Positions 54,070 to 62,966 of a DNA stretch of 64,000 bases are shown piece by piece (position 1 is the first letter of the stretch; the number at the start of each line of letters is the position of its first letter). The position numbers were made by a program, and so were the translations under genes. The notes beneath the pieces are model-generated. The model was not told the DNA's origin and searched no databases. It saw only the letters and a program-made list of their open reading frames with translations. The stretch comes from Verrucomicrobiales bacterium (GTDB lineage Bacteria > Verrucomicrobiota > Verrucomicrobiia > Verrucomicrobiales > DEV007), in assembly GCA_002698785.1 (NCBI GenBank), contig PAAG01000045.1, forward strand, positions 149,479 through 213,478, given 5' to 3'.

Positions 54070-54813
54070 TTACTCCAATTCTTTGATGTAGATATTGCGA
54101 AACTGAACCAGGCTGGATGCGGGAGACCATTCTCCATCTGCCTTCTTGCCTCCGTGGTGTTGGAGAGCGATGCGACCTTTTTCTGGAACTTCAGGGAGTA
54201 GAGCATCTTCGATGACAGTGTGACCGTTCAAGACCACTGTCAGTCGGTCGCCCTTCATGGTAATGTGAAATGTGTTCCACTCTCCGATGGGTTTATCTGC
54301 CTTAAGTTTTGGGGTAACTCCTGTGCGGACTTCGAGTGGATAAGATTCGTTGTTCCGAATGCCATAGACTTCGCCGGAACCGATGGGCCAGCACCAGATG
54401 TTGAGCTGATATTTGGACTCTCCACGAAGGTAGATTCCGGAGTCGGCGTTTGGCATGGGGTGGGTAACCTTTTTTCCGTTTTCGTCTTTTACGTAAGAGC
54501 CATCGGGCAGCACGTAGGGCACGTTGTAGAAACCGGTGGTCTGTTTGATGCGCCAATCGAGGGTGAGTTCAAAATCGCCGTACTCTTTTTTGGTCCAGAG
54601 ATGCTTGTCGTCTTTTGCTTCGGATTGGGCATCGTAGTCGATGACTCCATCGAGAACCTTCCAGTGCCCACCGTCACCCTCGGGTATCTTCCAGCCCGCC
54701 AGATCTTTGCCGTTGAAAAGGGAGGTGAATCCCTCCGGGGCGTCATCTGAAATGGCTAGACTACTAAGTGCGGAGAAGGCAACGATCAGGAAAAAAGCGG
54801 GGGATTTTTTCAT
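54070..54813 (-). CDS. DUF1080 secreted protein (3-keto-disaccharide hydrolase family)
   Basis: A 247-residue protein: signal peptide (about 1-22), then a concanavalin-like DUF1080 domain with FTSLFNGKDLAGWKIPEGDG, FELTLDWRIKQTTGFYNV, NADSGIYLRGE and PIGEWNTFHITMKGDRLTV. Members of this family, named 3-keto-disaccharide hydrolases in recent work on keto-glucoside breakdown, are abundant in PVC bacteria. It lies 21 bases downstream of the TPR-redoxin gene, likely in one operon. Confidence 0.9.
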   Translation of the reverse strand: MKKSPAFFLIVAFSALSSLAISDDAPEGFTSLFNGKDLAGWKIPEGDGGHWKVLDGVIDYDAQSEAKDDKHLWTKKEYGDFELTLDWRIKQTTGFYNVPYVLPDGSYVKDENGKKVTHPMPNADSGIYLRGESKYQLNIWCWPIGSGEVYGIRNNESYPLEVRTGVTPKLKADKPIGEWNTFHITMKGDRLTVVLNGHTVIEDALLPEVPEKGRIALQHHGGKKADGEWSPASSLVQFRNIYIKELE

Positions 54814-54940
54814 CCGGGTAATATGAGGGCTGCGGGTCTGGGTAAGCTATTTCTTTTTCCGGCACAAAGTCGCCATGCTGTCCCCGTTTTCACGGGATTG
54901 TGGGATGGCCCGGAGAGGCTTTCGTGAATAGGATGCGGGT

Positions 54941-55702
54941 ATGAGGCACATCTTCTTAACGATCGTTTCTTCCTTGATTCTGTTTCAGGCAGCAGTTGCT
55001 CAGGAGGACGAAAAAGCACTTTCCTATTTTCTGGTCGGAAATTCTCTCACCTGGGACACGGTTCCATCTTTGCTTGATGGAGATACGCAGTGGCATGTGG
55101 ACTGTGGGAAGAGCTTGCCGTTCATGTACGAGAACCCGGAGGAGCCCTGTGTGAAAACATCGACGCTCTGGCCGCAGGCGTTGGAGGAGAAGCAATATGA
55201 TTTCCTTTCTCTTCAGGTTCATTATGGGAGCACTCTGGAAGAAGACGCGGCAGTGATTGCTGCGTTTCTGGATCTTCAGAAGAAAGCCAAAGTGATCATC
55301 CATACGGGTTGGGCGAGATCAGCGAGCCGAGCCGAAGAGTATGCGAGTGAGGATGTGGATGGAAAGATGGTGCACAGCCCTGCGTATTTTGAAGCGCTGC
55401 TCGAGAAGTTGCGAGAGTTGTATCCGGATCGTGAGTTTCAGCTGACGCACACGCAGGATTTGCTGGCTCTGATTGCGGAAGATATTGAGGCGGGAGAGGC
55501 ACCCATTGGTAATATACAGGAGCTTTACCGTGACGACATTCATATGAATGTCGTCACGGGCCGTTACATGATGCACAACGCAATGCGCCGAGCCCTGGGG
55601 CAACCTCGCTCTGCTGTGGGGTTTGAGGAGCTCGCTCCTTCGATGAAGAAATATCTCGATTCCGTGCTGGATCGCTACTTTGAAAAGAAAGAATCGAAAT
55701 AG
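54941..55702 (+). CDS. Secreted SGNH/GDSL-like hydrolase (putative)
   Basis: 253 residues with a signal peptide (about 1-20, AVAQ). The SGNH pattern is suggested by LVGNSLT (S35 as candidate nucleophile), a possible glycine/asparagine block in the middle, and YRDDIHMN (Asp ~198 and His ~200) near the C-terminus, the D-x-H arrangement of catalytic dyads. This is an inference from three short motifs. The Asp-His motif is encoded by the centre of a 32-bp perfect palindrome. Divergent from DUF1080 gene; followed by the adenylate-kinase-like gene. Confidence 0.65.
   Translation: MRHIFLTIVSSLILFQAAVAQEDEKALSYFLVGNSLTWDTVPSLLDGDTQWHVDCGKSLPFMYENPEEPCVKTSTLWPQALEEKQYDFLSLQVHYGSTLEEDAAVIAAFLDLQKKAKVIIHTGWARSASRAEEYASEDVDGKMVHSPAYFEALLEKLRELYPDREFQLTHTQDLLALIAEDIEAGEAPIGNIQELYRDDIHMNVVTGRYMMHNAMRRALGQPRSAVGFEELAPSMKKYLDSVLDRYFEKKESK
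55528..55559. repeat. 32-bp perfect palindrome within the SGNH gene
   Basis: CCGTGACGACATTCAT (55528-55543) is followed directly by its exact reverse complement (55544-55559), with no spacer. It encodes the RDDIHMNVVTG part of the preceding gene. On single-stranded DNA or RNA it could fold into a 14-16 bp stem. Confidence 0.95.
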
Positions 55703-55759
55703 TCGGCACCGATACGGAATTAAACTTGCGGTAGGAACGATTCCATCGGACGACATTTT

Positions 55760-56968
55760 ATGAGCGAGGCAAAACAGGAGGACGTTCCATCGACATTGAC
55801 TGATGTCGAAATCAAGGATGCGCAGGTAATCTTCAACGCGGTTTGGAGGGGCATGGTTGAGGAGTATGGAATCGAGAATCTCCGTTTCCCGAAGGAGATT
55901 ATTCTTCTTGGCGGTGCTCCAGGCTCGGGAAAGGGGACGAATACGACTTTTATCATGAAAGCCCGAGGGTTTACCTGCCCTCCGATCGTCGTGAGTTCGT
56001 TGCTGAATAGTCCTGAGGCGAAAGCGCTCAAGGACAAAGGGATGCTTGTCGGAGACCGTGAGGTGATGGGGATCCTGCTACGCAAGATGCTGGAACCGGA
56101 GTTTCGCGATGGGGCGGTTCTGGATGGTTTTCCTCGTACCAAGGTGCAGGTGGAGTGTATGAAGTTGCTGGTGAAGAAGATCGATAAGCTTCATCGCGAC
56201 TATGCGGAAACTCCGTTGGCGGGCTACTTTCGCCAGCCGACGATCCATGTGATGGTTCTTTTTGTGGATGAGAAGACGAGTGTGGAGCGTCAGTTGTATC
56301 GTGGACGCCAGATCGCTCAGCATAATGAAGAAGTTCGCCAGACCGGTGTGGGTGAACTACAGGAGTTGCGGGCGACCGACCTCGACGTGGAGGCAGCGAA
56401 GCATCGCTACCGAGTTTTCAAGGAGAGTACGTGGGATGCACTTCAGTCTTTGCGTGAGGTGTTTTTCTATCACCTGATCAATGCGCAGGGAACGATTGAG
56501 GAGGTGGAGGAGAATATTCTTCAGGAGCTCCAGTACCAAAGTTCCCTGGAACTTGAGCCCGAGACATTTCAACTGATTCGGGGAATTCCGCTGGCGAGTG
56601 AACTGGTCGTTCACGCGCGGCAGGAGCTGGTTCGTCGTCTCGATCGATATGTCCGGGAGAATCACGATCTGTTTCAGGAGATCGTGGATTTGATTCAAGA
56701 GAAGTTCATTCCGATCATCGAGCGCCATGCCATTTCGGGCCGAGCAGTGATCAATAATGAGGACCAAGTTCTCTCGGATCCTCTGGCGCTGGCGATGTTG
56801 ATCGACATCTTTTCCGACCGTGGATACCACGCGGTGATCGACAAGCAGCTTTCGAAGATACCTGAGCGAGTAAATGTGCAAACGGGCGAAATTCAATTTC
56901 GCCCGAATACCACTTACCGAATTCGCCTGTATTTCGAAGGTTCTGAAATTCGGCGTGGAGCTCATTAG
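55760..56968 (+). CDS. Adenylate-kinase-like protein with large C-terminal extension
   Basis: 402 residues. The N-terminal part has the nucleoside monophosphate kinase signatures GGAPGSGKGT (51-60) and LDGFPRT (121-127) and a lid-region arginine block (RQLYRGRQIAQHNEEVRQTG), but the usual ~215-residue enzyme is lengthened by ~190 residues of helical, charged sequence without recognised motifs. It is therefore probably not the housekeeping Adk; substrate and role are unknown. The 3' end contains a 23-bp inverted repeat and is closed by a small hairpin overlapping the stop. Confidence 0.78.
   Translation: MSEAKQEDVPSTLTDVEIKDAQVIFNAVWRGMVEEYGIENLRFPKEIILLGGAPGSGKGTNTTFIMKARGFTCPPIVVSSLLNSPEAKALKDKGMLVGDREVMGILLRKMLEPEFRDGAVLDGFPRTKVQVECMKLLVKKIDKLHRDYAETPLAGYFRQPTIHVMVLFVDEKTSVERQLYRGRQIAQHNEEVRQTGVGELQELRATDLDVEAAKHRYRVFKESTWDALQSLREVFFYHLINAQGTIEEVEENILQELQYQSSLELEPETFQLIRGIPLASELVVHARQELVRRLDRYVRENHDLFQEIVDLIQEKFIPIIERHAISGRAVINNEDQVLSDPLALAMLIDIFSDRGYHAVIDKQLSKIPERVNVQTGEIQFRPNTTYRIRLYFEGSEIRRGAH
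56883..56905. repeat. Inverted repeat near the end of the adenylate-kinase-like gene
   Basis: CGGGCGAAATT (56883-56893) and AATTTCGCCCG (56895-56905) are exact reverse complements separated by a single base. The element is inside the coding sequence (residues ~375-382). Confidence 0.9.
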
Positions 56969-56974
56969 AGCTCC
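56957..56974 (+). terminator. Short hairpin at convergent gene ends
   Basis: GGAGCTC (56957-56963) and GAGCTCC (56968-56974) form a 7-bp stem with loop ATTA that includes the TAG stop. A terminator for two convergent genes whose stops are 12 bases apart is plausible, but no T run follows on either strand. Confidence 0.35.
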
Positions 56975-56980
56975 ATTCGC

Positions 56981-59449
56981 TTACTCGATTTCAAGCTCGA
57001 TTGCTTCGGTCTTTGTGAAGCGTTCGCGGACGTCTTCGCGACGTGACATATGTGCTCCGAAGCCTTCCCATGGCTCTGTATCGGCACGGCCAGCATGGGC
57101 GCCGAGGTATACTTTGCCACTGGTTGTGCGAGCATGAATCTTACGAGGACCGAATGACGGGCCCTCCACCTTGATATCGCGTATTCCGGGAGGGAAGACT
57201 CGAATCAATTCGTCGTAATGACGAGTGTTGTAACCCATTTCGAATCCAGCTTCATTCCAAGCTTTCGCCTGTCTGTCCCGGTTTTCACGAGGCAGGTTGA
57301 TGATCAGTGTGTTGGGGTGAACGATCTGTCGAACTTCGTCCAGCTTCACGCCTTCATTCGGCAGATCATAGCTGAAATATTTGTCTTTTCGCTCCCAAGC
57401 CAAGGCGGGCATGCCAAAGGAAATGTGGTCGCCGTCGTCCGTGCCGTCTTTAGGAGGTTCGGCGGTATAGGTGGCGTGCATTCCTTTTCTACCGAGATAC
57501 ATGTGCACATTGAACTTCAAGTCGTCTTCGAGCTTCATCTTCCAGACGATCTCTTTGCCGTCGAATGTAGGATCTTCCTGCAGGCCGACAAATTTTCTCC
57601 TGCGGACACGTGACCTTGGATCCGGGTGATCAGGGAATCTCTTCCAGCTGTGATAATAGAAACGGATGGGGTCCTGAATGTATCCGTCCGCAGTCTTCAG
57701 GAAGACATAGGCACGAGCTTCCGGGCCGTAAAAGACCGCGGTGTATTCGGGCTCTTCGATACGGTGAATCTCGAACCAGTCCTTACCTGGCTTAAAGCCA
57801 TAGCTTCCATCGCCGACGATCTCTGCACGAGGGGTAGCGTGCTTGAAGTCGACATCGGGCATTTCCGGCCCCTCGTTCTTAGTGAGTGTGAGGGGTTTCT
57901 CAGGTGCTTCTACATCATCTCCAAGAATGGAGTAGAGCGATGGCAATTGACGTCCCAGAGTGCGGTTGACCAGTTTTTTGGTCATGACGTCGAGGAATTC
58001 GGTGCCTTTCTCAGCGGGCTGAACATAGGTGCGGATTTTCCGGCGACCGAGTTTCTGGCCAAGCTCCAGGCAAACATCTTCGTCAACGTAGTCTTCGAAG
58101 TCTGAGAAGATGTAGAGGGAATCGATATCCTGTTCCATGAGGAAGTCGATGGAATCGGTCAGCGGAGTGCCTCCACTACCCCTGTATCCTGGGCCGACAG
58201 TGAGAAAGACATTCGGACGACCTCCTTTGAATGTTTCGATCAAGCGGTCCACGTAGCGCTGCGGTGCCTTTTTGGGGAGATCGTGCCACAGGAACCAGTA
58301 AGGCGTGGGGGTCTTGAGTTCTTTGTCGTATGGAATCACTTCATCTGGAATGATTGTTCGCACTTCGTTTTCGCCAGATTTGGCGCTCTTTACGACGACA
58401 TTCCGGACGTAAACGATGGGGGAGTCGGGGAAGTTCTTGTCGACTTCGCGTACGACGAGAGGGAGCCATTCTGCCATCGACCCTGAAACGTCGAGAATGA
58501 CGCCGAGAACTTCGCCTTCCATCTCCTGCCCGAACATCATCCGGGATTCAGATGAGGTAGGCATTCCCACGCTCATTGAAGGGGTGAACGACATGCCTGT
58601 CTCAACAGCGACGTCGGAAATCTGGACGTCGAGGTTGGAAACCGAGAAGGAAGACTGAGCATTCACACTGATGATGTCAGCGACGGCGGAGTTGACTGCG
58701 GTGGTCGGTTCCAGCGTCGGCTTATCCATCGTTTCATTTTCGATAACTTCTTCCTGACTCGGGGGCTGGGAAGAGGCGACAATCTGCGGTGGTGCGCTCT
58801 GGGGTGCCTTGGTGGCTACCATCATCAAGAGTGCGACTACAGCGACATGGAGGAGCACGGTAACGATTACCGAATTCATCTTGTCGCGGCGAATGGCAGC
58901 TTCGCGCATCCGAAGTGCTTCTTCTTCCGCTGCCTGAAGTGCTTCCATCTCCGTATTGGAGAAGCTCACCTGAGGGAGAGTCATGGGCTCGTCATCGGAG
59001 CCGACTCGGGGCACTGCTACCGGGGTCGGTTCAGGCACCGCCGTAGCCTCGACTTCGTCGTCCGCTACTACTGCGACTGCAATATCTTCGTCATCATCGT
59101 CTGCTTCCTCGTCCTGTGGAGACATAGGGACAGGGGTGACGGGATTCGCAATCGCTGCCATATGGGACTCGAGCTCTCCCTTGTATTCTTTCGCTGGCGC
59201 GTAGTCCGGATCGATTTCCAGAGCTGACTCGACAAGTCCGTTGGCTTGTTCCAAGGCTCCCACGGCAGCGTAGCATTTTGCGGCGGCGAGCCACGGGGCG
59301 GGCTCACGTGGGAGGGCTTCCCCCTGGTTCACGTATTCCACTGCAGTGTCGTGTTTTCCTTCGGCTACGAAGGATTCGACCACGGCCAGGCGGAGTTCCC
59401 AATTGCCTGGATCTGCTTGGAGGGCTTCTACTAGTTCCTGCGTCGACAT
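56981..59449 (-). CDS. Large TPR/von Willebrand factor A membrane protein
   Basis: 822 residues. N-terminal TPR-like helices (about 1-95), an acidic linker (Asp/Glu stretch near 113-125), one transmembrane segment (about 195-212), and a VWA domain with DVSGSM (about 318-323). Metal-ion-dependent adhesion-like sites continue at GTPLTD and SDFEDY. The C-terminal ~250 residues form an uncharacterised domain. VWA proteins with a membrane anchor often organise surface or envelope complexes. Converges with the adenylate-kinase-like gene; no obvious operon partner on this strand. Confidence 0.78.
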   Translation of the reverse strand: MSTQELVEALQADPGNWELRLAVVESFVAEGKHDTAVEYVNQGEALPREPAPWLAAAKCYAAVGALEQANGLVESALEIDPDYAPAKEYKGELESHMAAIANPVTPVPMSPQDEEADDDDEDIAVAVVADDEVEATAVPEPTPVAVPRVGSDDEPMTLPQVSFSNTEMEALQAAEEEALRMREAAIRRDKMNSVIVTVLLHVAVVALLMMVATKAPQSAPPQIVASSQPPSQEEVIENETMDKPTLEPTTAVNSAVADIISVNAQSSFSVSNLDVQISDVAVETGMSFTPSMSVGMPTSSESRMMFGQEMEGEVLGVILDVSGSMAEWLPLVVREVDKNFPDSPIVYVRNVVVKSAKSGENEVRTIIPDEVIPYDKELKTPTPYWFLWHDLPKKAPQRYVDRLIETFKGGRPNVFLTVGPGYRGSGGTPLTDSIDFLMEQDIDSLYIFSDFEDYVDEDVCLELGQKLGRRKIRTYVQPAEKGTEFLDVMTKKLVNRTLGRQLPSLYSILGDDVEAPEKPLTLTKNEGPEMPDVDFKHATPRAEIVGDGSYGFKPGKDWFEIHRIEEPEYTAVFYGPEARAYVFLKTADGYIQDPIRFYYHSWKRFPDHPDPRSRVRRRKFVGLQEDPTFDGKEIVWKMKLEDDLKFNVHMYLGRKGMHATYTAEPPKDGTDDGDHISFGMPALAWERKDKYFSYDLPNEGVKLDEVRQIVHPNTLIINLPRENRDRQAKAWNEAGFEMGYNTRHYDELIRVFPPGIRDIKVEGPSFGPRKIHARTTSGKVYLGAHAGRADTEPWEGFGAHMSRREDVRERFTKTEAIELEIE

Positions 59450-59522
59450 GGTTTCGTTTCGAAAATCTTATACAATAGATCGTAATTCATTGACCGGAAC
59501 CAGTGTAAAATGTGACTCAGAC

Positions 59523-59960
59523 ATGCCATTTTTTCGGAAAAACATGGATGAACCCAGAAAACGACACGTTTCCCAGTTCTTTCGGCACTGGTGTGGGGTC
59601 ATGTCTGTGTCATTTCTCTTGCTCTTGGTCCTCTATTTCTGGTGGAACAGCAGCCGGTATTCCGAGAGGCATCTCATCTACTTGGGGAACTGCACCCTTG
59701 AGGTGTTCACGGCAAGTTCCCTGCTCCGATTGAGTTTTGTGAATGGGCATATTGCGAATCTGGGTGCGAAGCGTTTTTACCGGCACCCTAATCCGAGGGG
59801 GAAGATGGAGTTGAAACCTGCCCTGCTTAGCTTTCGCCATCAGCCCAATCTCTGGGAGGTCACGATGGGGTATTGGCATGTAGCCGGGCTTCTGGTTGTT
59901 GCGTTGGTCGGCGTGGGCGTTTTCGAGTTTTTGAAGAAGGGGGAAAATGATGGGAAATGA
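59523..59960 (+). CDS. Small membrane protein of unknown function
   Basis: A 145-residue protein with two transmembrane segments (about 24-42, MSVSFLLLLVLYFWW; and about 120-138, VAGLLVVALVGVGVFEFL). I chose ATG 59523 since an earlier start would overlap the upstream minus-strand gene. The middle is Arg/His-rich. No family recognised; the divergent position against the VWA gene suggests an independent unit. Confidence 0.6.
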   Translation: MPFFRKNMDEPRKRHVSQFFRHWCGVMSVSFLLLLVLYFWWNSSRYSERHLIYLGNCTLEVFTASSLLRLSFVNGHIANLGAKRFYRHPNPRGKMELKPALLSFRHQPNLWEVTMGYWHVAGLLVVALVGVGVFEFLKKGENDGK

Positions 59961-60001
59961 TGGGGGATTCAGGAGTTGGAATTTCCGGGAAAGGTTGGGT
60001 T

Positions 60002-60691
60002 TTAGCTGGTCTGGCCGGGGCGGATCACTTTGATGGGTTTTCTCTGTGGGATGGTTGGGTCGTAGTAGGGATTGTAGTGTGGATGGACCTCGTTTGGCGG
60101 GAGAGGTTGTCGGTGGATAGAGGATTGTCTCTGTGGAACGTGGTGGGGCACCGGTGTGGGCTCTGGTGTTGAATGGATCGGTGGTTCTTCGGCAGGAGGG
60201 GTTTCGGGCGTCTGCTGATATTCGTAACTGGTTTCTACCGGAGGTTCGATTTCAGTCTCGGCTCTTCGACTTCCTTGAGCGCGGACTCTCTTTATGAATT
60301 CGTGGAGAGTGTCGCGGACTGGTTCTTTTGGTTCGGGTTTGGGCTGGTAGGCGCCAATCATTCGCCCTGCTTCGCGAATGGCCTGGATCACGTCGCGGTC
60401 GCGTGCGTCGGGGCTGTCGATGATCTGTTCGAGGCGATCGAGTAGCTTCTCAGCTGTCAGGCCGGTTCGTTGACGGCTGTGTTTCTGGAGGGACTGCAGA
60501 TACTCCTGCGCGTCTTCTCTCTGGAGAACTCTACTGGCGTTGCTGGAAGCGCTCTCGATGGTGCAGTTGTATCCTGCATCGATCCAGGATTGCCCGAGGT
60601 CGCCTGTAATGTGGTATCGGTCGAGGAAGTGTTTCTGTTTTTGATTCAGGGAACGCCGAGTGGAAGAGGGGGGATTTGTCATGTGCTGCAT
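60002..60691 (-). CDS. Orphan protein with terminase-small-subunit-like N-terminus
   Basis: 229 residues. Residues ~13-85 (LNQKQKHFLDRYHITGDLGQ, IDAGYN, SNASRVLQRED) resemble phage terminase small subunits (Terminase_2 type), DNA-binding helix-turn-helix proteins, followed by a second helical part (LTAEKLLDRLEQIID). Residues 130-229 are Pro/Glu/His-rich and probably disordered. There is no large subunit, portal or other phage gene nearby, so this is not evidence of a prophage; it may be a domesticated DNA-binding protein. Confidence 0.65.
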   Translation of the reverse strand: MQHMTNPPSSTRRSLNQKQKHFLDRYHITGDLGQSWIDAGYNCTIESASSNASRVLQREDAQEYLQSLQKHSRQRTGLTAEKLLDRLEQIIDSPDARDRDVIQAIREAGRMIGAYQPKPEPKEPVRDTLHEFIKRVRAQGSRRAETEIEPPVETSYEYQQTPETPPAEEPPIHSTPEPTPVPHHVPQRQSSIHRQPLPPNEVHPHYNPYYDPTIPQRKPIKVIRPGQTS

Positions 60692-60803
60692 ACTAACAAA
60701 TGCACAAATAAATGTCGAGCCGGAAGGAGCTAAGAAAGATGACTTTCCCTTTGTGGCGATGGGCCACGGAGGAGGGTTGGCGACGAATGCGGGAGGCCGG
60801 GAG

Positions 60804-62966
60804 TTATCGGCGGTTCCTTTTTGACGGTTCCAGGGTCAGGTAAAACTCTGCTCCGCCGCCTTGGCGGTTTTTGAACCACGCTTTGCCGCCGTGCCTTTGC
60901 GCGACTTTCTTTACGATGGCGAGTCCAATCCCACTTCCTTCGACATTCTTTCCGACTCCTCTTCGAAACAGGTCAAAGAGTCGATTGTCGGCGTGTTTCG
61001 GGAGGCCGGGGCCCCTGTCCTTCACGACGATTCCTTTTCCTTCGGGACCATGATATGGTTCTACTTCCACTTCGGCGGATACAGAGGGATCGGAAAATTT
61101 GAGCGCATTCGAAAGTAGGTTGTTTACTGCTCTGGAGACCCAGGCTTCTTCGACCAGTATGGAAGGTAAACTATGCGACACGTTAACCTTGGCGTCCTTG
61201 TAACGCTCTTCTTCCGAGAGGGAGGTAATCTGGGCAATGACAATTTTCTCGAGCGGTAGCTTCGTCATCGGGGTATCCATCTTGATGGCGCGGGATATCA
61301 TGGCCACTCCAGCTAGCAAGTCTTCCATTCTGCCTGCTCCTGAGGATATTTTGGCAACGATCGTTCGTCCATCTTCGGGCAGGCATTCGCTGTAATCTTC
61401 TACGAGAATCTCCGTGAAGGAATTCACAGAGCGTATCGGCTCTTTAAGGTCGTGAGAGATGATGTAGAGAAGCGTCTCTAACTCGTCGTAGGCTTCCTGA
61501 AGCTCTAAGTCCGATCTTTGATGGTTGAGGTTGTAGCTGCGAATTCCTTCCTTTGCCCCCAAGTATATCAGGAGGGCAAAGGTGAATGCACTGATCAATG
61601 TGATGGTGGAAAGCTGAAGGCCGATTCCTGTCTCCGTCATTTCAGGGTTGCCTCTAGCGGTGATTGTCCATGGGCTGGAAAGTACCGCTGTGGTCGATTT
61701 GATAGGAGCACTGCCCTCTGAATTCTGCTCGGTTGGTGAGACGTAAATTGTTTTGTCACCCATTGATACAATGATGGAATTTTCTTCATTCCCGATTGAG
61801 TGGGCAAAGAACTGCTCTGAGTCGAAAAAGCCGATGAGTGTACCGGCTCTGTTGGTTTCGTTGAGTTCTTTTATTGGAAAGGAGATCATGAACGCATCTT
61901 TATTCCAATCGGGATTTAGATAGAGGTTCTGGTGTTCGGCGGTGGCTTTCGCCATATTCTCCAGAGAAAAGGTCCTGAGTTCTTTTTTTGTTTCATCGTC
62001 GACTGCGATGACTCTTTTCGCTTTTGGTGATGTCTGGTAGAAGGCGATTGCAAAAAGGCCCGGGATGTCTTCGAGATAGTTCTCCGCATCTTCGATCCAC
62101 CAATCGCCGCGCATACCGAGTTCGTATCGGTCTGCCATTCGTCTCATGGCTTTTACGTCTCCGCGCATTTCAATGTCGATCTTCTGGCTCGCGGAGTAGG
62201 CGCTCTGGTTCAAAGCAAGTTCTCCTTTTCGCTGTTCTACGATCAGCAGAGAGTTCCATGCGCCCACGCCGACAGTCAGGGCGAGTGAGCCGACTATAAA
62301 GGCGATCCATTCTGGAATATCCTTGTTTCCCTGCGCTCTTGAACGTCTCCAGGTTTCTATCAGAATCGTGAGATTAAGAACCGCGAATCCCACCGCCGTG
62401 TGGAGTGCAATTGGGGTGAGATCGGACCAGCCATAAGCATTTTCCGTGAGAGTTGCGTAGCCGTAGAGGGAGAGGATCGCGATGCAAAGTGCGAGTGTCG
62501 AGCCGACCACCGGGTATATTTTCCACCTTTCCCGGAACAGGAGTTCCATGATTCCCAACCCAGTCAAAATGAATGCCAGAGCGGTATTCGGTGCCATTCG
62601 GCCCGGGTGGGAGGTCATTTCGGTGGTGAACGGGTCAACGATAAGGGTATCAAGGCCAAAGTTGGTATTGGTGAGATACTGAATGCCCGTGAGAAAAGAG
62701 AAGGCGATGAGGCAGATCGTGGAGATGAGAGCGCCTGTAGTTTTTCTTTTGAAAGCCAGAATCGTCGCCACGCTGGCTGCGAGAAACATCAGTGCGGTGT
62801 TGAACTGCATTGCAACGAATGATGGCGATAGTTGGGTTATCGCCTCAGAGCGGACGAACCAACCAATCATTACAACGATGGCCATGAGAGCAACCGATGC
62901 CGCGACGAAGCATAGGCCGCATTGGCCAAGCTCTCTTTTCTTCGGTTGGATGCTATCGGTGGGCAT
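60804..62966 (-). CDS. Membrane sensor histidine kinase
   Basis: 720 residues from ATG 62966; the frame opens 36 codons further upstream but that part is AT-rich. An N-terminal block of about seven hydrophobic segments (residues ~15-250), an extracytoplasmic CHASE-like loop (about 260-450), another transmembrane segment, then HisKA with IISHDLKEPIRSV (His ~503) and a HATPase domain (NLLSNALKFSD, KDRGPGL, GSGIGLAIVKK). No receiver domain, so it signals to a separate response regulator not seen here. The ligand is unknown. The soxR gene is 370 bases upstream. Confidence 0.85.
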   Translation of the reverse strand: MPTDSIQPKKRELGQCGLCFVAASVALMAIVVMIGWFVRSEAITQLSPSFVAMQFNTALMFLAASVATILAFKRKTTGALISTICLIAFSFLTGIQYLTNTNFGLDTLIVDPFTTEMTSHPGRMAPNTALAFILTGLGIMELLFRERWKIYPVVGSTLALCIAILSLYGYATLTENAYGWSDLTPIALHTAVGFAVLNLTILIETWRRSRAQGNKDIPEWIAFIVGSLALTVGVGAWNSLLIVEQRKGELALNQSAYSASQKIDIEMRGDVKAMRRMADRYELGMRGDWWIEDAENYLEDIPGLFAIAFYQTSPKAKRVIAVDDETKKELRTFSLENMAKATAEHQNLYLNPDWNKDAFMISFPIKELNETNRAGTLIGFFDSEQFFAHSIGNEENSIIVSMGDKTIYVSPTEQNSEGSAPIKSTTAVLSSPWTITARGNPEMTETGIGLQLSTITLISAFTFALLIYLGAKEGIRSYNLNHQRSDLELQEAYDELETLLYIISHDLKEPIRSVNSFTEILVEDYSECLPEDGRTIVAKISSGAGRMEDLLAGVAMISRAIKMDTPMTKLPLEKIVIAQITSLSEEERYKDAKVNVSHSLPSILVEEAWVSRAVNNLLSNALKFSDPSVSAEVEVEPYHGPEGKGIVVKDRGPGLPKHADNRLFDLFRRGVGKNVEGSGIGLAIVKKVAQRHGGKAWFKNRQGGGAEFYLTLEPSKRNRR

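Noticed and set aside
60002..60691. Prophage remnant indicated by the terminase-like gene
   Set aside because: No integrase, large terminase, portal, capsid or tail gene was found, and the neighbours are ordinary chromosomal genes.
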